The notes beneath the pieces were generated by a model that made no database searches, was not told the DNA's origin, and saw only the letters and a list, made by a program, of their open reading frames with translations. Shown piece after piece: positions 11,601 to 25,900 of a stretch of DNA of 64,000 nucleotides (positions are counted from its first letter, which is position 1; the number at the start of each line of letters is the position of its first letter). The position numbers were made by a program, and so were the translations under genes. The DNA lies in contig JAQGDQ010000351.1 in the NCBI GenBank assembly GCA_030141605.1, positions 1-64,000 on the forward strand. Direction: 5' to 3'. The stretch comes from Tubiluchus corallicola (lineage: Eukaryota; Priapulida; Priapulimorpha; Priapulimorphida; Tubiluchidae).

Positions 11601-14600
11601 AGAAAATTTTACTCCATACGATTTGGCTTATCAAAGCAAGCCAACAGCATCTGAATTGGCTCTTACAGGCCATGTTCCAAAGTAAGTACTATTTTCTGTT
11701 TTTCCAGAATTTCCATCCATTTACTGTAGAGGCTGAGCTTTGCTTAATTTGGGCCACTAAGCATGCACAGTTACTACTTGGCTAATATGCCTCGCTTCTT
11801 GAAAGACTTTCACAGTTTTGTGTCACTCAGCCAAGACTTAGGTGTGTGGTGCAATGTATTCTTGTGCAGCTCATTATGTGACAAGCTGTTACTTAGCATT
11901 TTATGTAGGCCTACTAATGTTGATGATTGTGGCTAGCATGCTTAAATTAATTTTAACTTAATCATTTATGTGCTGTTTTCCAGAACCAATCGAACAGCAA
12001 AATGGTTGAATCATTGGACGCGGCATGCGACAAAGCACCCTCCAAGGATAAACTGGTTGTGGTGGTGGTATGCTGTGATGCCAGCAACATCAGCTACCAT
12101 TATACTGAGCTTGTGCTATCTTCTTGTGCCAAATCATCAGGCAGGAATAATATTTGTATTAACACTTTCGGGAATATAAGACATTTCAGTATTTACTGCA
12201 ATGGAACTGCTATTTTCTTGTAATCGTAGCAGTGATAGAGCTGTTGTTGTTGTTGGAGGTGGCGGTACTGTTGGTGGTGGTGGTGCTGGTGCTGTTGTTG
12301 GCAGTAGTGGCGATGGTGGTGTTGGCAGTGTTGGTGGTGGTGCTGTTGGTGCTGGTGCTGCTGCTGCTGTTGGCTATCCTGTAGCTGGTGTGTTATGATC
12401 AAAAAAGATTGTGATAACTTCAGTAGTGTTACTGCAAGTTAAACAAGATGTGACACGGTTGTGGTCCTATTCTCAGATCCAGTGTAAATCATGGTCCCAT
12501 GTATATGGTCTGAGTCACTTTTTAAACGTTTATTGGGGCTTAGATTTTGATCCCTTCAGAAAATCAAACACCAGAAAATTACAATTAATTACAGATTATG
12601 AAATGTGTTACCAATTTTGAAATGGTTGCTTCTAAATGATATATATCATTGCAATATGCCAAATAAATATCAGAGTAATGTAAGAGAGCCCAGACCATAT
12701 TTGAGCTCAGAGACTGATCACCCAAAGGCTATCACTCAGATTGTTCAGGGTGGGATGCAACCTGCAACTCAATGTACTGCAGTGATCTGATGTCATATCA
12801 TGAGCATGGTACTATGAGCTATTGGGTGAGTAAAGTATCATTACTTCCCTGCTGGAGAATATATCATCCACCATAATTTTTTGGTTTTCTAATCACTTGC
12901 TAATAATTTTAATTTATGTATATAGTTTTGACATGCATCCAGCTTGAGTTGGGCCAACTTGAACTGAAGTCATTGATGACATCCTAACGTTACTCTCATT
13001 TGATTGCTATGTTAATGGTGGGCATGCCATCGCATGCCCAATTGTCCACCACTTCTGCTCCTATGCTGAAATAAGATAAAAAAGCTTCTTAGTTACTAAA
13101 CCGACATTGCTTGTTGCAGGTGGTCATAGCTGGACCTGGGTTTCTCTTGTTGACACAAATGATTATGCGTCATCAGCACAGGATAATGCATCCATCTAGA
13201 CTAGCCAATCCAATCTTCCTGGGACTGTTCCTGGCAGGCATGTCATTCACCACTGTTTGTTACGGATACATATTTTTCCCAGGTAAGGTTGTACTTCCTA
13301 TGTTGTGGTATTTAGGTATATTTTTCTCCACATAAGACACGCCCTAAAATGTTATAGGCCTCAGTTAGTCCTCATTTATTGTAATAAGAGTTTTTAATAA
13401 TATATATATGTAATATATGTGATGACCTCTAGTTAGTCGTTAAATATATAAGTTTATTTCCCAATTTGTTGTCAGTCTTCCCAAAACTTATTAATTAAAT
13501 GTGTAGAGAGGCTTACTTTTGCTTTTATTCAAATTCAAAATTTCCACTTTTTGATCAATGGTCAAAACGACTGTTTTTTTTTGACATAGCCCACCTTCCT
13601 TCCTTCACTTTACAGACTACATCCTCTTTATTGTTCTGCTGTAAGTAACACTACACTGCTCACTGCAGCAGTGACTAGATAGCTGCTGGAGTACTATTTG
13701 CAGTGCTACTTGCACGACAGAAGTGGCACTATAAAACGTGATATCAAAGTTAAACTCGTGCTTCTATCTCAAACGTCGCGTGTAATCATTAGGTTTCTAT
13801 CTGTCAATTGCCATTAGTATATATGCCCATCATAAGAGTAGCAATAACGGTTGTGGAACTTGTGGCCTAGGCCTCTACTTTCAGCAGGCTATTTTTAGCA
13901 TGTGTCTTGCTGAAAAAAGTGCTTTTTATAGGAAAGTGGAGGAAAATGGTAGATGTGAAGTATGCAAGTAATATTGTCAAATCTGCCTGCATAGTGTCAT
14001 GTGAATGTACTATCAGTGTGTAATTTCTAATTCTACCTTAGTTAAAATTGTCATGCTGACATGAATACAGTAGTGAAATCCTGTTTATTCTGCTACATGT
14101 ATTTTGTATCATCACAATAATTCTTTTTCTTCATATGTAGTTTTTTCATGAATTTATGGGATAGTTCAAAATGTGTGTTGCAGCAAATAACAGGGTTGTA
14201 GTTATGTTTTATCTTGTGACAGTACAATTTAGTTTCAAAATTTGTGTTGAATGGTTTATCCGAAAATAAACTGACATAATTGCAGTTGTTAATACAGTAG
14301 GCTATTGTCATTTTCTAATGTGAGATTTCTTGTATGTGAATTGTTTTTCTATTTCAGTTCTGTTTGCAAAGAATCCCCTCTTGCATTATTTTGGTATCTC
14401 AGTTCTTTCTGCTTCTTTCATCATGTTTTTCATGCTTTTGAAAAGAGATCCCGGTTTTGTCCGCTGTCCTCGCCCACACAGTGGCCATGTTTCTGGCTGG
14501 CAGACAGACAATAGAACGAACTCAATGCAGACACTAGATCACAAGCCATGTGGCAAGCAAAACTACTGTCATAGCAACGACGTTAATGGTGGTAGCCTTT

Positions 14601-15154
14601 GCTATGAGTCCCCATACATGACAGTGAATGACGTAGCACTGCGAAAAGTTCCACAAGAATGTTACTGCGGTCTGTGCGAAATCATCATTCCCGAACGAGC
14701 GAGGCACTGCCGACTCTGTGAACACTGCATCCACGAAATGGACCATCATTGTCTGTTTCTGATGAAGTGCATTGCTCGTGATAATCACCGTCTCTTCCTC
14801 ATCTTCATCATTGCTATAGTAATGTCAATGGTGCTGTTCCTGTTTTGTTCCTATTTGTATGTAACAGACTCCAATGAGTCATTAATGCCATTTGACGCAT
14901 TTCTTAACACTTTCCTTACGAAATGCATTGTGCCTACTCTAGTCATTGGTAATGTGTTGACTTTTATTTGGTGCTTGTTTTTGTTAAGATATCAATTTTA
15001 TTTAATATCTATGGGCAAAACAACAGTTCTAGACATTCAAAGAATGCCAGGTAATCAAATTACACTAACATTTACACAGAAATTGCTCAATGTTTTTAAA
15101 TTTTTCTTCAACATAAGACAGACAAGCCATGGCAGGGCAGCCATGTTTCTTTAA
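8637..15154 (+). CDS. Ankyrin-repeat DHHC palmitoyltransferase (ZDHHC13/17-like)
   Basis: Eight coding exons join in frame: 8637-8766, 9574-9714, 10379-10484, 11036-11168, 11467-11681, 11984-12155, 13120-13282, 14358-15154; 618 aa, close to the usual size of ZDHHC13/17. About residues 10-240 form roughly six ankyrin repeats (for example GLTALHRSCLRGD, GETPFHLAAKRG, GNTALHYAAIHRS). Four membrane segments follow, then a Cys-rich domain with an intact DHHC (residues 482-485, predicted acyl-carrying Cys485) and two more membrane segments. The family transfers palmitate to protein cysteines at Golgi and vesicle membranes, and the ankyrin part recruits substrate. The start has A at -3 and an in-frame stop at 8598. 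Oddities are LFLMK in place of the usual PW after DHHC, a TTVLD instead of TTxE, and about 65 extra residues before the Cys-rich domain. The exon 6 donor (TTT|gtatta) is weak but gives a continuous membrane helix. Confidence 0.9.
12201..12540 (+). repeat. GGT/GCT microsatellite plus dispersed-repeat copy with empty hAT site
   Basis: 12236-12372 is an irregular array of GGT, GTT and GCT triplets. It runs into sequence homologous to 6093-6235 in the palindrome (GTGTTATGATCAAAAAAG, AACTTCAGTAGTGTTACT, GTGGTCCTATTCTCAGATCC, ATGGTCTGAGTC). The palindrome copy is split by a hAT MITE between the triplets and GTGTTATGATC; here the site is uninterrupted. It lies in the intron between exons 6 and 7 of the palmitoyltransferase gene. 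Confidence 0.8.
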
Positions 15155-18100
15155 TGGAATTTAAATGTAAAGCCTAGGCTTGGAAACACTGTACTACAGT
15201 GAATATTGATTAATTAAAAAGTATCAGTATACAGATGATATTTTATGTTTAAAACTATGTAGGTGGTTTGCTTAGAATTGCAGACTTTAAAGTGCCCCTT
15301 TAGCTGCAGCTTGTTGTCTTACAACTCACAGCACTGCTTTCTATATAATAAAATTTACGTCTTTAGAATTTATTTTGAAAGAAATAAAAGGTTGAGTTGA
15401 GTGAGAAGTGTTACTGAGAAGACTCGAAACGTTCTACTGGTCATATTACGAATATTTCATTTGCAGTTTTTCCAATATTCAAGATCATTTATTTCACTGC
15501 ATGAATAAATGCTGGATTTTCTAAAGCAATGAATTGAGGAGTATTGACTGCAAGCAGCAACAGTGCCAGCAGTTTAAGTAGGAGGTTCATTGTTTACATA
15601 GAATATTAACTTCCAGAAAATAGTGCAATGTAGAAAAAAATATTTAATTTATAATTAAAAAGGATGCGATTTGTGTTGTACATATTGGATTATAGTAGTT
15701 GGATAAGTTGTAATCTGTTTGCTCTCTTCTGACTGAGTTATAATGATTTCTTTTTCTTAATAGTAAATGTCAGTGCATTCTGTGTAGACTTCTGTGTACA
15801 AATACTGTTTACAGAGCCATCAACTAAAATTATTACTATACAATTGAAGCTAGTGTTTCTTTGTTAGAGTCGGTGCACAATATGCATAGAAACCACATTT
15901 ATAATTTAAACTTGACGATTGTAGATGGATCATCATCAACTAATGCACTATAAAAGGTATAATTCAGAAAACTGCTGAAGAAATGATTTCATTGCAAACA
16001 AGCAACATATAGTTAAATGTAAGTCCAGAAGAAGTTAGGAGCAAAACTGAAGTCTGGATAACAGTCTGGATGGGTACGAATACATTTTCCAGTGATATAT
16101 ATAGGTAGATTCATACAATACCCTGAAATCAATTATATATGACAAATAGGAAACTTATCAAGTGGAATCAATGTCTGAATATGCATGTACTTAGCATGAT
16201 GGATAATGGTGGCAAGTTTTGTTTTAAAAAAAGTGTTTCTACAATAATAATTTCTGCAAGACTCAATTTATCTTTTAGGTATTAATTTTATAAATGATTT
16301 CTTATGGTTGTAATAACAACATTTCTGATCTTTTTGTAAATGTGATTTTCTCGAATCTGTTATTTATAAATTATTACATTTTTTACATGGTTTATCTTTT
16401 GAAATATGTTGGAGAAAAATGAAATCCATCATTTATCTTTTGAAATATGTTGTCAAAATCATGAAATACTCTGCAAAATGGTATAGACCATTTGCGATTT
16501 GTCGCTTGGAATGGGCAACAAATGAAAATGCGAGGAGAGTGTTTCTGTGGGACTGAAACCCATCAAATAAACATCACTCCGGTTCATGATAGAGATCAAG
16601 AACCACCATTGGATTAATAATGAAAACAATCCATAAAAATGCAGAATTGAAGTGACACTGTGATTTGTTAGACTATAGAAGAAACGCATACTTTGAGACA
16701 TTGTCATTGAATCACACTTTTCAACGTGTAACAGATTGTGTGCGGTCAAGACAATCCAGTGTTAGTGCATTTTTTGGTGTGACATATATCACTGTAGTAT
16801 GCAAGTGAATATGGTAAACGCTGTATCAAGTAAAAGTCGGGGATCATTCTAAAATTCCTTAAAAGGCAAAATTTAAGCAGTGCGGTGCAGCAAGAAGTCG
16901 GCAGAGTTATTTTGTTAGATAACAAATGACGTCAGAAAAGACATACAGTGAGCATTAAAGTAGGTGACAGATTATCTGAATCATAATTGTGAACTTAATA
17001 TTTTAATATTGCTGCGTTTGTGTGAGACATTTCATTGCAATATACAAAATAAATACCAGCTGAATGCAGAAGGCCTGTCTCCATCATGAATTAGCTCTGA
17101 GGTGATTCAAAATAAGCAAAAGAGGTAAACACCAGACTCTAAGTTATAGATTCATGGATTTTTTTCTAATAAGACAAAATGGCTACAAAATTTCATGAGG
17201 TTTGTGCAATGTGCAGTTCCACAGCTTCTTTTTAGTGTCAGTGGAGAGATGTCCGTTAGTCTGTGATTTGAAAGTGAAAAAGTCAAAATTGCTCCATTGT
17301 TGCAAATAAGGGGCTTTTGCCATTTATTGTTCAGATAATTAATGTTTGTTGGTAATGACTGTAAGTGATGGAATGCTTTGTTATATGTGCAGGGTCCCTT
17401 TTCCTATTTGTCACAATACCTTGATGGTTTTTTAAAGTATGACATTATGGCATAGGTCTGCAAGTTTACTAAGGTCCAGAACTTATATTGGGGCAAAAAA
17501 CCAATGTATTTTCCTCGATTTCAGCCATATGAGGTCTTTAATGGTTGAAAAAGGTCAGGTCAGTGAGCAGTTTTTCATCTGGTTTTCGCCGTTAAGTATA
17601 TAAAATTTAGGTCTTAATTCAAAAATAGCAATTGCTTTCTAATCAGTGAATTAACTAGTTTTCATCAGCTATACCAATGTACAATACCCAATGTAAGTCT
17701 TGACTTATTAATGAATCGCTGAGCAAACGAACTACAGCTAGGTGCACTAGCTCCAGTTTACATATAGACATATTTGTGTGTTCCTTTAGGTGCAGTGTGT
17801 GTAATGTAGATTTCAGGTCTGTAACCTTAACAGCTATAGTGCACATTAAGTGCACAGCATCTAGGCCCAAAAAGGAATTTCTTATCCGTCTAAAATTGTC
17901 ATTAGTCATTAGACATGCAGAAATTCTATCCCTAGGCCGTAAGGGTGAAGAGTGTTTCTTGACATGTTGGCTTGAAAATTAAAACACTAACAGTTTCTTT
18001 CCAAACAATGCTTGTAATAGTGTTAACATTTATTTGACTATAGATACATCATTATACCTGCCAGGCTCCTAACCATAAAATACATTTATAAAGTAGAATT

Positions 18101-19909
18101 ATTACTATTATACACTAACAGACAGTTTCTCAAAATTTCCAATTTACACCAATGTTGAAATAAATACAGTAAATGTTATAATGCAAATACCAAGTCAGTG
18201 TTCAGAAATTCAAACCTGTAACAGTTAGTAATCATTTTGTGATTAATATATGGCTGGCATCCTAGATACTGATACAAAATGCATGAAAAACCAAAGATGC
18301 AATTTTTTTAGAATTTACGTGAACTTATTACTCATCATTCATCAACGAACTCCTCGTTTGAAAAGGAAGTGTCATAGCAATGCATACTTCTGATTTTTGT
18401 TTACTATATTGCAATTTGACAAAGTCAGAAATTACGATTATGACAACAAAATATGTGGGACATTAAATAATATTACCAGGAATTGCTTCCTGAACAAAGC
18501 AATGCAGTACAAATAACTTTGCAAAAGTCAAAAATTCTTGTAAGAACAATAATTATTATTTACCATAATTAATTCAATTACTTTACACTTCATTTAGTAA
18601 ACAGATAAATATAAAGCTCGTGCCAATTAAAATTCTAATTTTAAGTTATGGTATATACTTAAAATTGGCAAAATCTGTAATACATTACAAGTTTTTACAA
18701 CAGTATTATGTATTCGAGTGCTGTGTAAGTCAGTCACTGGCACAATCATTTGCAAAATGTGAATAAATTATGCAAATGAATGCTATAGTTACACCATATC
18801 ATTCAATTATAATATTCCATTGTCATGTTGATAACAGTGATTGCATGAAACTGCAAATAAATAAATAAAACGTAAGTAACAAATAGATACAGAAGTTATG
18901 ATTAAAAATTCCCATCCTTGCAGTTCTACCAACTCTTATGATATAAAAATTAAATATATTTAAAAACCAGTGATATAAAGTATTATGCTAATTGTGAACA
19001 TAAATAGTCCCGCCATTAATCCCAAGATTTTGTTTCCAATTCATACCACTAAGCCACACTGTAATAAGCAAGTAATTGTGTGAATCTTTGGTTAGTCACT
19101 AAAGCAAATTAAACAATGATAAGTTTAACCATGGCAACCAAAAATGACAGTGATGACAATAATAAAACAAATTTCTCCTAACGATTCTACAAATTAATAT
19201 AGTCAAACCTCATTATAACTACCCTCTTTATAATACCAACATCGTTTAACGCTCACATTTTTCCCAAAACAAAATGTCTATATTTGTATAGACATGTATG
19301 TATTGATGCCAACATTTTTCTGGCCCAAAGACGGCAGTATAAAATGGTTTGACTGTAGAACTTCCATAATTCAAATTTCTTAAAAAATCATTACTCTAGG
19401 TAACCTGTCTGCACCAGAAATAATTTGGAAAAACAGTAAATACCTTCATGATTGTAACTGTAAGCACACTACTATTCTTCTTTCTTTGTGAAAATAGCAA
19501 AACACTGTTCACTTTACAATTCTGTAAGTTAATGCTGGAGTACATATGTCAATCACTTAACCATAATAGTAGCAAAATATGGCAAAATTCTAAAGACTAG
19601 TCTAGTACTAATTTGATTCCAAAGCGTACGAGTTTTTTTTACAAACTTACAATGCTCAATCTGAAGTTGATATAAAAGAAACATGCACATTTACTTTACA
19701 CGGCAAAACAAAGATTGAAAACCTGCTTTACGATGTACAATGTAGAACCAAATCAATTGCAAAATAAGTGTCATCAAAATCATTTGCACAATATCATAAC
19801 TACATAATATTAACCTCAACTTAATAAAATGGCATCATGATCCTCATAAATATTTACAGCTAAAAAACTGCAAACAACTTAAAAATAAAGAAAACAGACG
19901 AGGATGTTA
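15155..19909. other. Convergent flank between the palmitoyltransferase and LIN54
   Basis: Both neighbouring genes end into this stretch, so it holds their 3' untranslated regions. AATAAA-type signals for the plus-strand gene occur just after the stop (about 15348 and 15384). Short open frames such as 16459-16749 and 17655-17909 have no recognisable motif and no splice context. A 21-bp motif, TTTATCTTTTGAAATATGTTG, is duplicated at about 16390 and 16432. One MITE is present at 19200-19355. I see no further gene. Confidence 0.6.
19200..19355. mobile_element. 156-bp pogo/Tigger-like MITE
   Basis: The terminal inverted repeats are TAGTCAAACC at the left and GGTTTGACTG at the right, each flanked by TA (19198-19199 and 19356-19357), the Tc1/mariner-pogo target duplication. 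The left end continues CTCATTATAAC, similar to the ends of pogo/Tigger-type elements. There is no coding capacity. Confidence 0.75.
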
Positions 19910-22900
19910 CTAGCTGCTTGAGGATGTAACTCTTCCCCGAGCACGTTGCGCAGACTGGATTATCTGCATCAGACACTGTCCGAATTCTTTTAAGATCATC
20001 TGTTCAGTAACGAGTTTGGACTTGCCAGTTCTCTCCGCATCTCTGCCTTGTGCCATCAGGCAAGCACAGGTAGCTTCAATCGTTTCAGGCGTGATCAAAG
20101 TGAAAGGTAACCTATGAGAAACAGCAAAAAAAACATAATAGCAACTTCAAAACAGTTGCCTTCAAAACAAACATCAATCTCTACTGTCTAGAGAGTGGTC
20201 CGTGACAAAGATGACTCATAAATGCCAGAGGAAAACGTTTAATTTGCTAAAACAGTGTGAAAGACTGAGTAGTTTGCAAGTCTGTTGATACGTTGAAGCA
20301 ATGAAAAGGTCGACGGTAACAATATGGCAGCTGAGAAGTAATCATAAATACATGTACGCTAAAAAGTTACAGTTACAGCACTAAAGAGCTGCTACAGCTT
20401 TTTGCTTATGAAAACCTAGACAGCAATGAGCTGACAAAACCAACAACAACCATAAGCTACTTTTAATAGCAATGGTACTTTCAAAGCATGTATCAGGTAA
20501 TTCACAATTTCAACAACCTGTTTTGTCAAGACCTTTTTACAACGTTGATAATCCAAATTCTACCGCAATAAAAAAAAATTATTTTTTTTTAAGAATATAG
20601 GATCAATGTTATAATGTATAATGTATCTCTAATTTTTAACACTCATTTCAGCTAATAATATTAAAAATTGTTGCCGGTTACACTAAAGTTGAAGAGCTGA
20701 ACAATCGAGCATGAACATCAGTTGATACTTGATAACATGCTTGGAAAACAAGTAAAGTAAGAAATATGTTAAATGCTGTAGTACAAAAACAAACAGCATC
20801 TCCATTGGAAGCTGACATGGTTTACCTTTCTCCCGATGATCCAAAAGCCGACGGTCGTGGAAACTCCGAAGAAAATATGGAATTTGCCGCCGACTGCTGC
20901 TGCACGCGAACTTCGGCTGCATCAGCCAAATGCATGAGTGTCTTTCGTTCAGGTGACTCTTCATAATTTTTACATCCGATACACTTACAAGTGCTGGTAC
21001 ACATAATGCGAGCCTGAAAAACGATGTACTTTAACATAATAAATTATTAAAGACAATCAAGTAAATACACTAGAACAATATTAAATTAGAAAGTCTGACA
21101 AATTTTGCACCTCTACTCAGACTTGAACCCAAGACCTTTGAATTCAGGGCAGCTGTATTAACCATTACATCACCAAAGTAGGTACTCTGACTTTACAGAC
21201 TCAGAAATTCACATTATAAGTCAGAAGAGGTCTATAAATGAGGAATAACAGTCCACACTGTATCAAGATATAGTACGCCAATATTGCAATGCAATATGAT
21301 TAAAAAACAAGCACAACTGTTTTATAACCATTCGCAAAGCGCCACCCGAACAGAAGAGTATCAATGGGTAAATGTTGCTATAATTATTAATTAAATTGTG
21401 ACTAGCAGTAGAATTGTTTTAGCTCTTATTTGGTTTTTACTTGGGTTTGTCAGTTAAGACTCTTAGGCAAAGGCATAGCAAGGAGGGGGACGACAGAGGG
21501 CAATCGTCCCCAGGCACAATAGTGAGAGGGCGCAATTACTTTAATTATTAATTACTAAATCGACATTAGAAATATAACCATTTGTATTAATATCAATTTG
21601 TCAAGTAGATCTCAGATTTCTCTACAGGTGAGCAATGTTTTCGAACGTTTGAGCATCAAAAGCAGCCCTTTTATATCCACCATCATTTGATAAATTTCCT
21701 CACAATTAACGTAAGGCTGTAAGCTACATATCGGTTATAATAAGGTGCCATGCCTGCTCTGAAACCATAAAAATGTACAGAAATTTGCTTGTTTAAAATA
21801 AGTTCAAAAATACCTCGTAGCATTCGCAATAGTTTTTCAGACATCCAGATCTCCGACAATTGCAGCCTTTGCTATGCTTTCTCTCGGCTCCATCCCTAGC
21901 ATTTCCCTTACCTGAATGAAAAAATAGTATGGTACTCTTAATTTTGAAATAAGCTCGTAACAATTACATATACATATAATGTGTGCCTTTATCTAAAAAT
22001 TCTAAATAGATTAACTATATCATCGCGTGTGAAATAATAAAGAGAGACTTTTACGAGATGTTCAAATACACGAGCAAAAAGTTTTATATATTATCCAAGC
22101 TTGTACAAGCTCCCCTCAAGAAATAGCATACCAAATCACTAGTAAGATAAAAACTGTCATTATAGGAGCAAATCACGATAATGCAAATATTTTTTATTAA
22201 AAGTCGCTTCCATTCTGTAACGATATTAGGACATTTGAGCTTACAAGCACTATTAATTAAAAAAGGAAAAGAACTGAAAATGCCTGCAGAAAACAAGCAA
22301 AATAACTGGCTCTTAAATTAGTGTACTGAGCATATATTTTCATAAGTTTCATAATGTTGTTTTATAAACTTGATAAGGAATCAGTATTATATAACATGCA
22401 AAGTAAAAACAATCACCTATTTTTGGATGAAATGCATGAGGATTCCTAACAAGACAAGACTTGATGGCACGCGATCGTTCGTCTTCGTGCTCCAAGTTGT
22501 TGTAGCAATTTGCACAGTTGCAGTTTGAACAGAATTCGCCATTTGCAAAACAGTCGCAATATCTAAAACGAATAAAAGTATACGCAATAATTTACCTGCG
22601 TGGTACATATGCCTCTACTCAAACATCTTTTTACTGTTAGGTAAGACAAGTAAAAGTACACAAAACTTAAGCTGGAAAAATGAGTGCATATTTGAGAACT
22701 AGCTGACTTAAGTTAAGATAATATTCATTTTCATCTAAATTTTAACCTATACATTTTAAATTATAACTGTTTAACAATTTTTCACTGTAAATTTTAATTT
22801 TACTAATTTAATAGTTTACTATAACTGCATATTTTTACTCAGTATCACATGCAACTATTTTTTTTAAATTGTAACCGTATAATTATTTTTATTCTGATTG

Positions 22901-25900
22901 ATTCCATGATTTTTTTAACTCGTTTAATTCTATTATAAAAACACCGAGATCTTCAGACGGAGTGCATTTTAAAGAATAAACTAATATTATTAGTATTATT
23001 TATTAGCAAAATTGTTTTGCAACAATTTTGCATTAAAACGCTAATTGGTAGTTTGCAAAGGAAACTCGGCATGGAATGAGGTTAGTAGTGCAATATAGAC
23101 CAATTCAGAATACAATGTTAGTATACAAAATTATATGTTACTATACTAAACCAACCATATAATGTTAGTATACAAAACTATATAACAATTTATATCTGAA
23201 AATGTTATTTCTTCCACTAATGCTGCTTTCCATCATCAAACTACAAGGCAATAAGAATACTTAGGCTACACAATCAAACAACTCATCTAGTTACAGCACT
23301 TGGCGTAGTGTAAATGAATAACAACACTTCATAAGATAGTGAGAGATTAATGTAAACTTGAACTAATATTATTTCAAAAAATTTACTCACAGTTTTAGAC
23401 ACTGAGATTTCGTACAGTTACAGGGTTTTCTTGGTTTTAAGCCCGATTCAAATCCCAACCTATAATAAAAACAAAATATAATATGAACCATCAACAGTTT
23501 GTCGTTCATCCACTAAAAATAAAAAATTAAAACACAAAGGTACCAAAAAGACAGCACTATTTGCAGTTACGAGTGAATTTCCTCTAAATTCCACACTGAA
23601 GGAGAATTTTCAATCAGTTTTAATTTGCTTTAGGTGAATTCTCTTACTTAAATGCCTATTGACTTTATTGAGGCAAATATTGCAATACCATGTATTTTCA
23701 CAGAAAAATACTACACAGTTAACATGTGAATTTCCTAAGCAGTAGCGTAGTAAGTGCATTTGGTTGTGCGCGCAAGGGCAAAGAACTTCTGGTGCGCGCA
23801 AGGGCAAAGAACTTCTGGTGCCCTACAGAATTCAATGTTTTGATCATTTGTTTCTAGGATGAAGCCACATATTGTGCACAGTTTTGCACCCCTGAGCCCG
23901 ACTTTCTTTTTTCCACATGATGGGATAAAGACGAAATTTTTTTCTGGGCACTGCACCAGAATAAATCTTTTTTAGGCATTAGTTGCTTCCAATCGATCTC
24001 CTAAACCTCACGCAATCATGCACATGCCGTTAAGTAACAACAATAGCCTTTTTTTCTAAGCTGTATGTACTAATTAAATCAGCTACGATGATCTTTCACT
24101 AAGCAACTTTGTTGTAGTTTAAAAACTTTTGTTAACTGCTAATGTCGATTTAGTAATTAATAATTAAAGTAATTGCGCCCTCTCACTATTGTGCCTGGGG
24201 ACGATTGCCCTCTGTCGTCCCCCTCCTTGCTATGCCTTTGCCTAAGAGTCTTAACTGACAAACCCAAGTAAAAACCAAATAAGAGCTAAAACAATTCTAC
24301 TGCTAGTCACAATTTAATTAATAATTATAGCAACATTTACCCATTGATACTCTTCTGTTCGGGTGGCGCCTTAACTGGCATAGGAGGTGGCGCAGCTACT
24401 GTGATGGGCACGAAGGGTGTCTTTTGAAGACTGCCTACTGTCTGAGTTGGTAGTGGTTTACTTTGTGTCGACTGCTGTTGAGACTGAATCTGCAAAAAAT
24501 CAAATTCTCTAATTAAATCAAAACCGGACCCAATCTTAAACTGTATGGCAAAACAATCTGCACTTTGAAATGTTGAAAGGAAACATACTCTTTTTTTAAA
24601 AATGACTTACGCGCAAGAATTATTACCAAATAAACACAATTTCACGTTCGCGCCTCTAGTTCTTCGCTGTTAAATGCATTTTGCCATTCGCTAGTTAAAC
24701 GGCACTAGCGCTTGCAGTTCGGAAATGCACTGCACAAAAAACAAGTGATGTACCTCTCAGTTTAGATATGTTAGTTTGTGATGAGCTACCAACGTCTAAC
24801 AGCTCATGCTTGAGCACAACGGTAAATTTGAAATTTGAATTTTTATCTTAAAACTTGCCTAGTTTTAATAGAAGACAATGAATATCTTACAGTATTACTG
24901 CACTTCAATTTTCGCTTTCGCAAACACGTGCAACACGCTCATGGAATATTTTTAAGTTTGCAACACGCTTAAATTCTGTTAAGTTTGTGATGTTATCAAT
25001 AGTTGGGCTCACCCGCCGCTAATTAAGTTTTTAATCTATTATTTAATTATCAAAAACACATTTGCAGTATTAACTGTGTTGAAATGTATACTTTTTATCG
25101 GACGTGAAAACGGGGTAGTATATGAAAAACCTCCTGTCTTCCTTTAGTCAAATTTATTCTTTCACTGCATCATCCATGCAATTCTAGATGAGTAAAATCA
25201 TATAAGATGCAGCTGCAATTTTGTTGCAATGTCTCCTGATTAAAGAGTTATCAGAATTGAGTCATAATCTGTCTTCCTCACAAGCAAATATATGGTCTAG
25301 ATCTCTTAGACATTGAGCTAGTAACTCAAAGTCTCTGGTTCTGTTTCTATAGTTTCACATTTCGAAAGCTGCACTTCAGTTCTACTAGTCTGGAATGTAA
25401 AGCAATGGGTTGCTCGCTTATTAAGTTTTCTCTGCAAACTGTCTGGATCTGTCATTCACAATGCCAATTATTGTTGCTATGGTCATTTTTTGTAAAAACT
25501 TAGAATATGGAATAACTTTTTTACGATGTCACAGTACAAAAACTGGTTAAAAACCGCACATGTGCCCAAAGCTTAAAACTTATTTCATGAATGAAACCAG
25601 CATGAAGGATAAATAGACCACACTATAGAGTTACTGTGCAAGACAGTAACCTAAAAGTTTGATAAACTGGAAGTTTATTCCATGATCCACCAACGCCAGT
25701 ATTTGATTAATTTATATCGTCTGGGTTTACTTTTCTTATTGGTCTGATTTGTTTTCCAATCATAATCATGATGCCCCATTTTATCATTTCTGCATTATTA
25801 ACACAGCTGAATGACGATAATAAAAATGTATAATTTGTTATATTGGTACCTTAATTGTAATAATAATAATAATAATCTTTTATTTATCTTTTAACACACG

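Noticed and set aside
12193-12402. His/Gln-rich and Gly/Val-rich ORFs
   Set aside because: They are translations of the GGT/GTT/GCT microsatellite in an intron.
16459-16749. 96-codon minus-strand ORF
   Set aside because: No domain, signal or homology that I can recognise; it lies in probable 3' untranslated or intergenic sequence.
17655-17982. Overlapping opposite-strand ORFs of 84 and 68 codons
   Set aside because: No recognisable motif, no splice or start context, and mutual overlap points to chance open frames in 3' flank.
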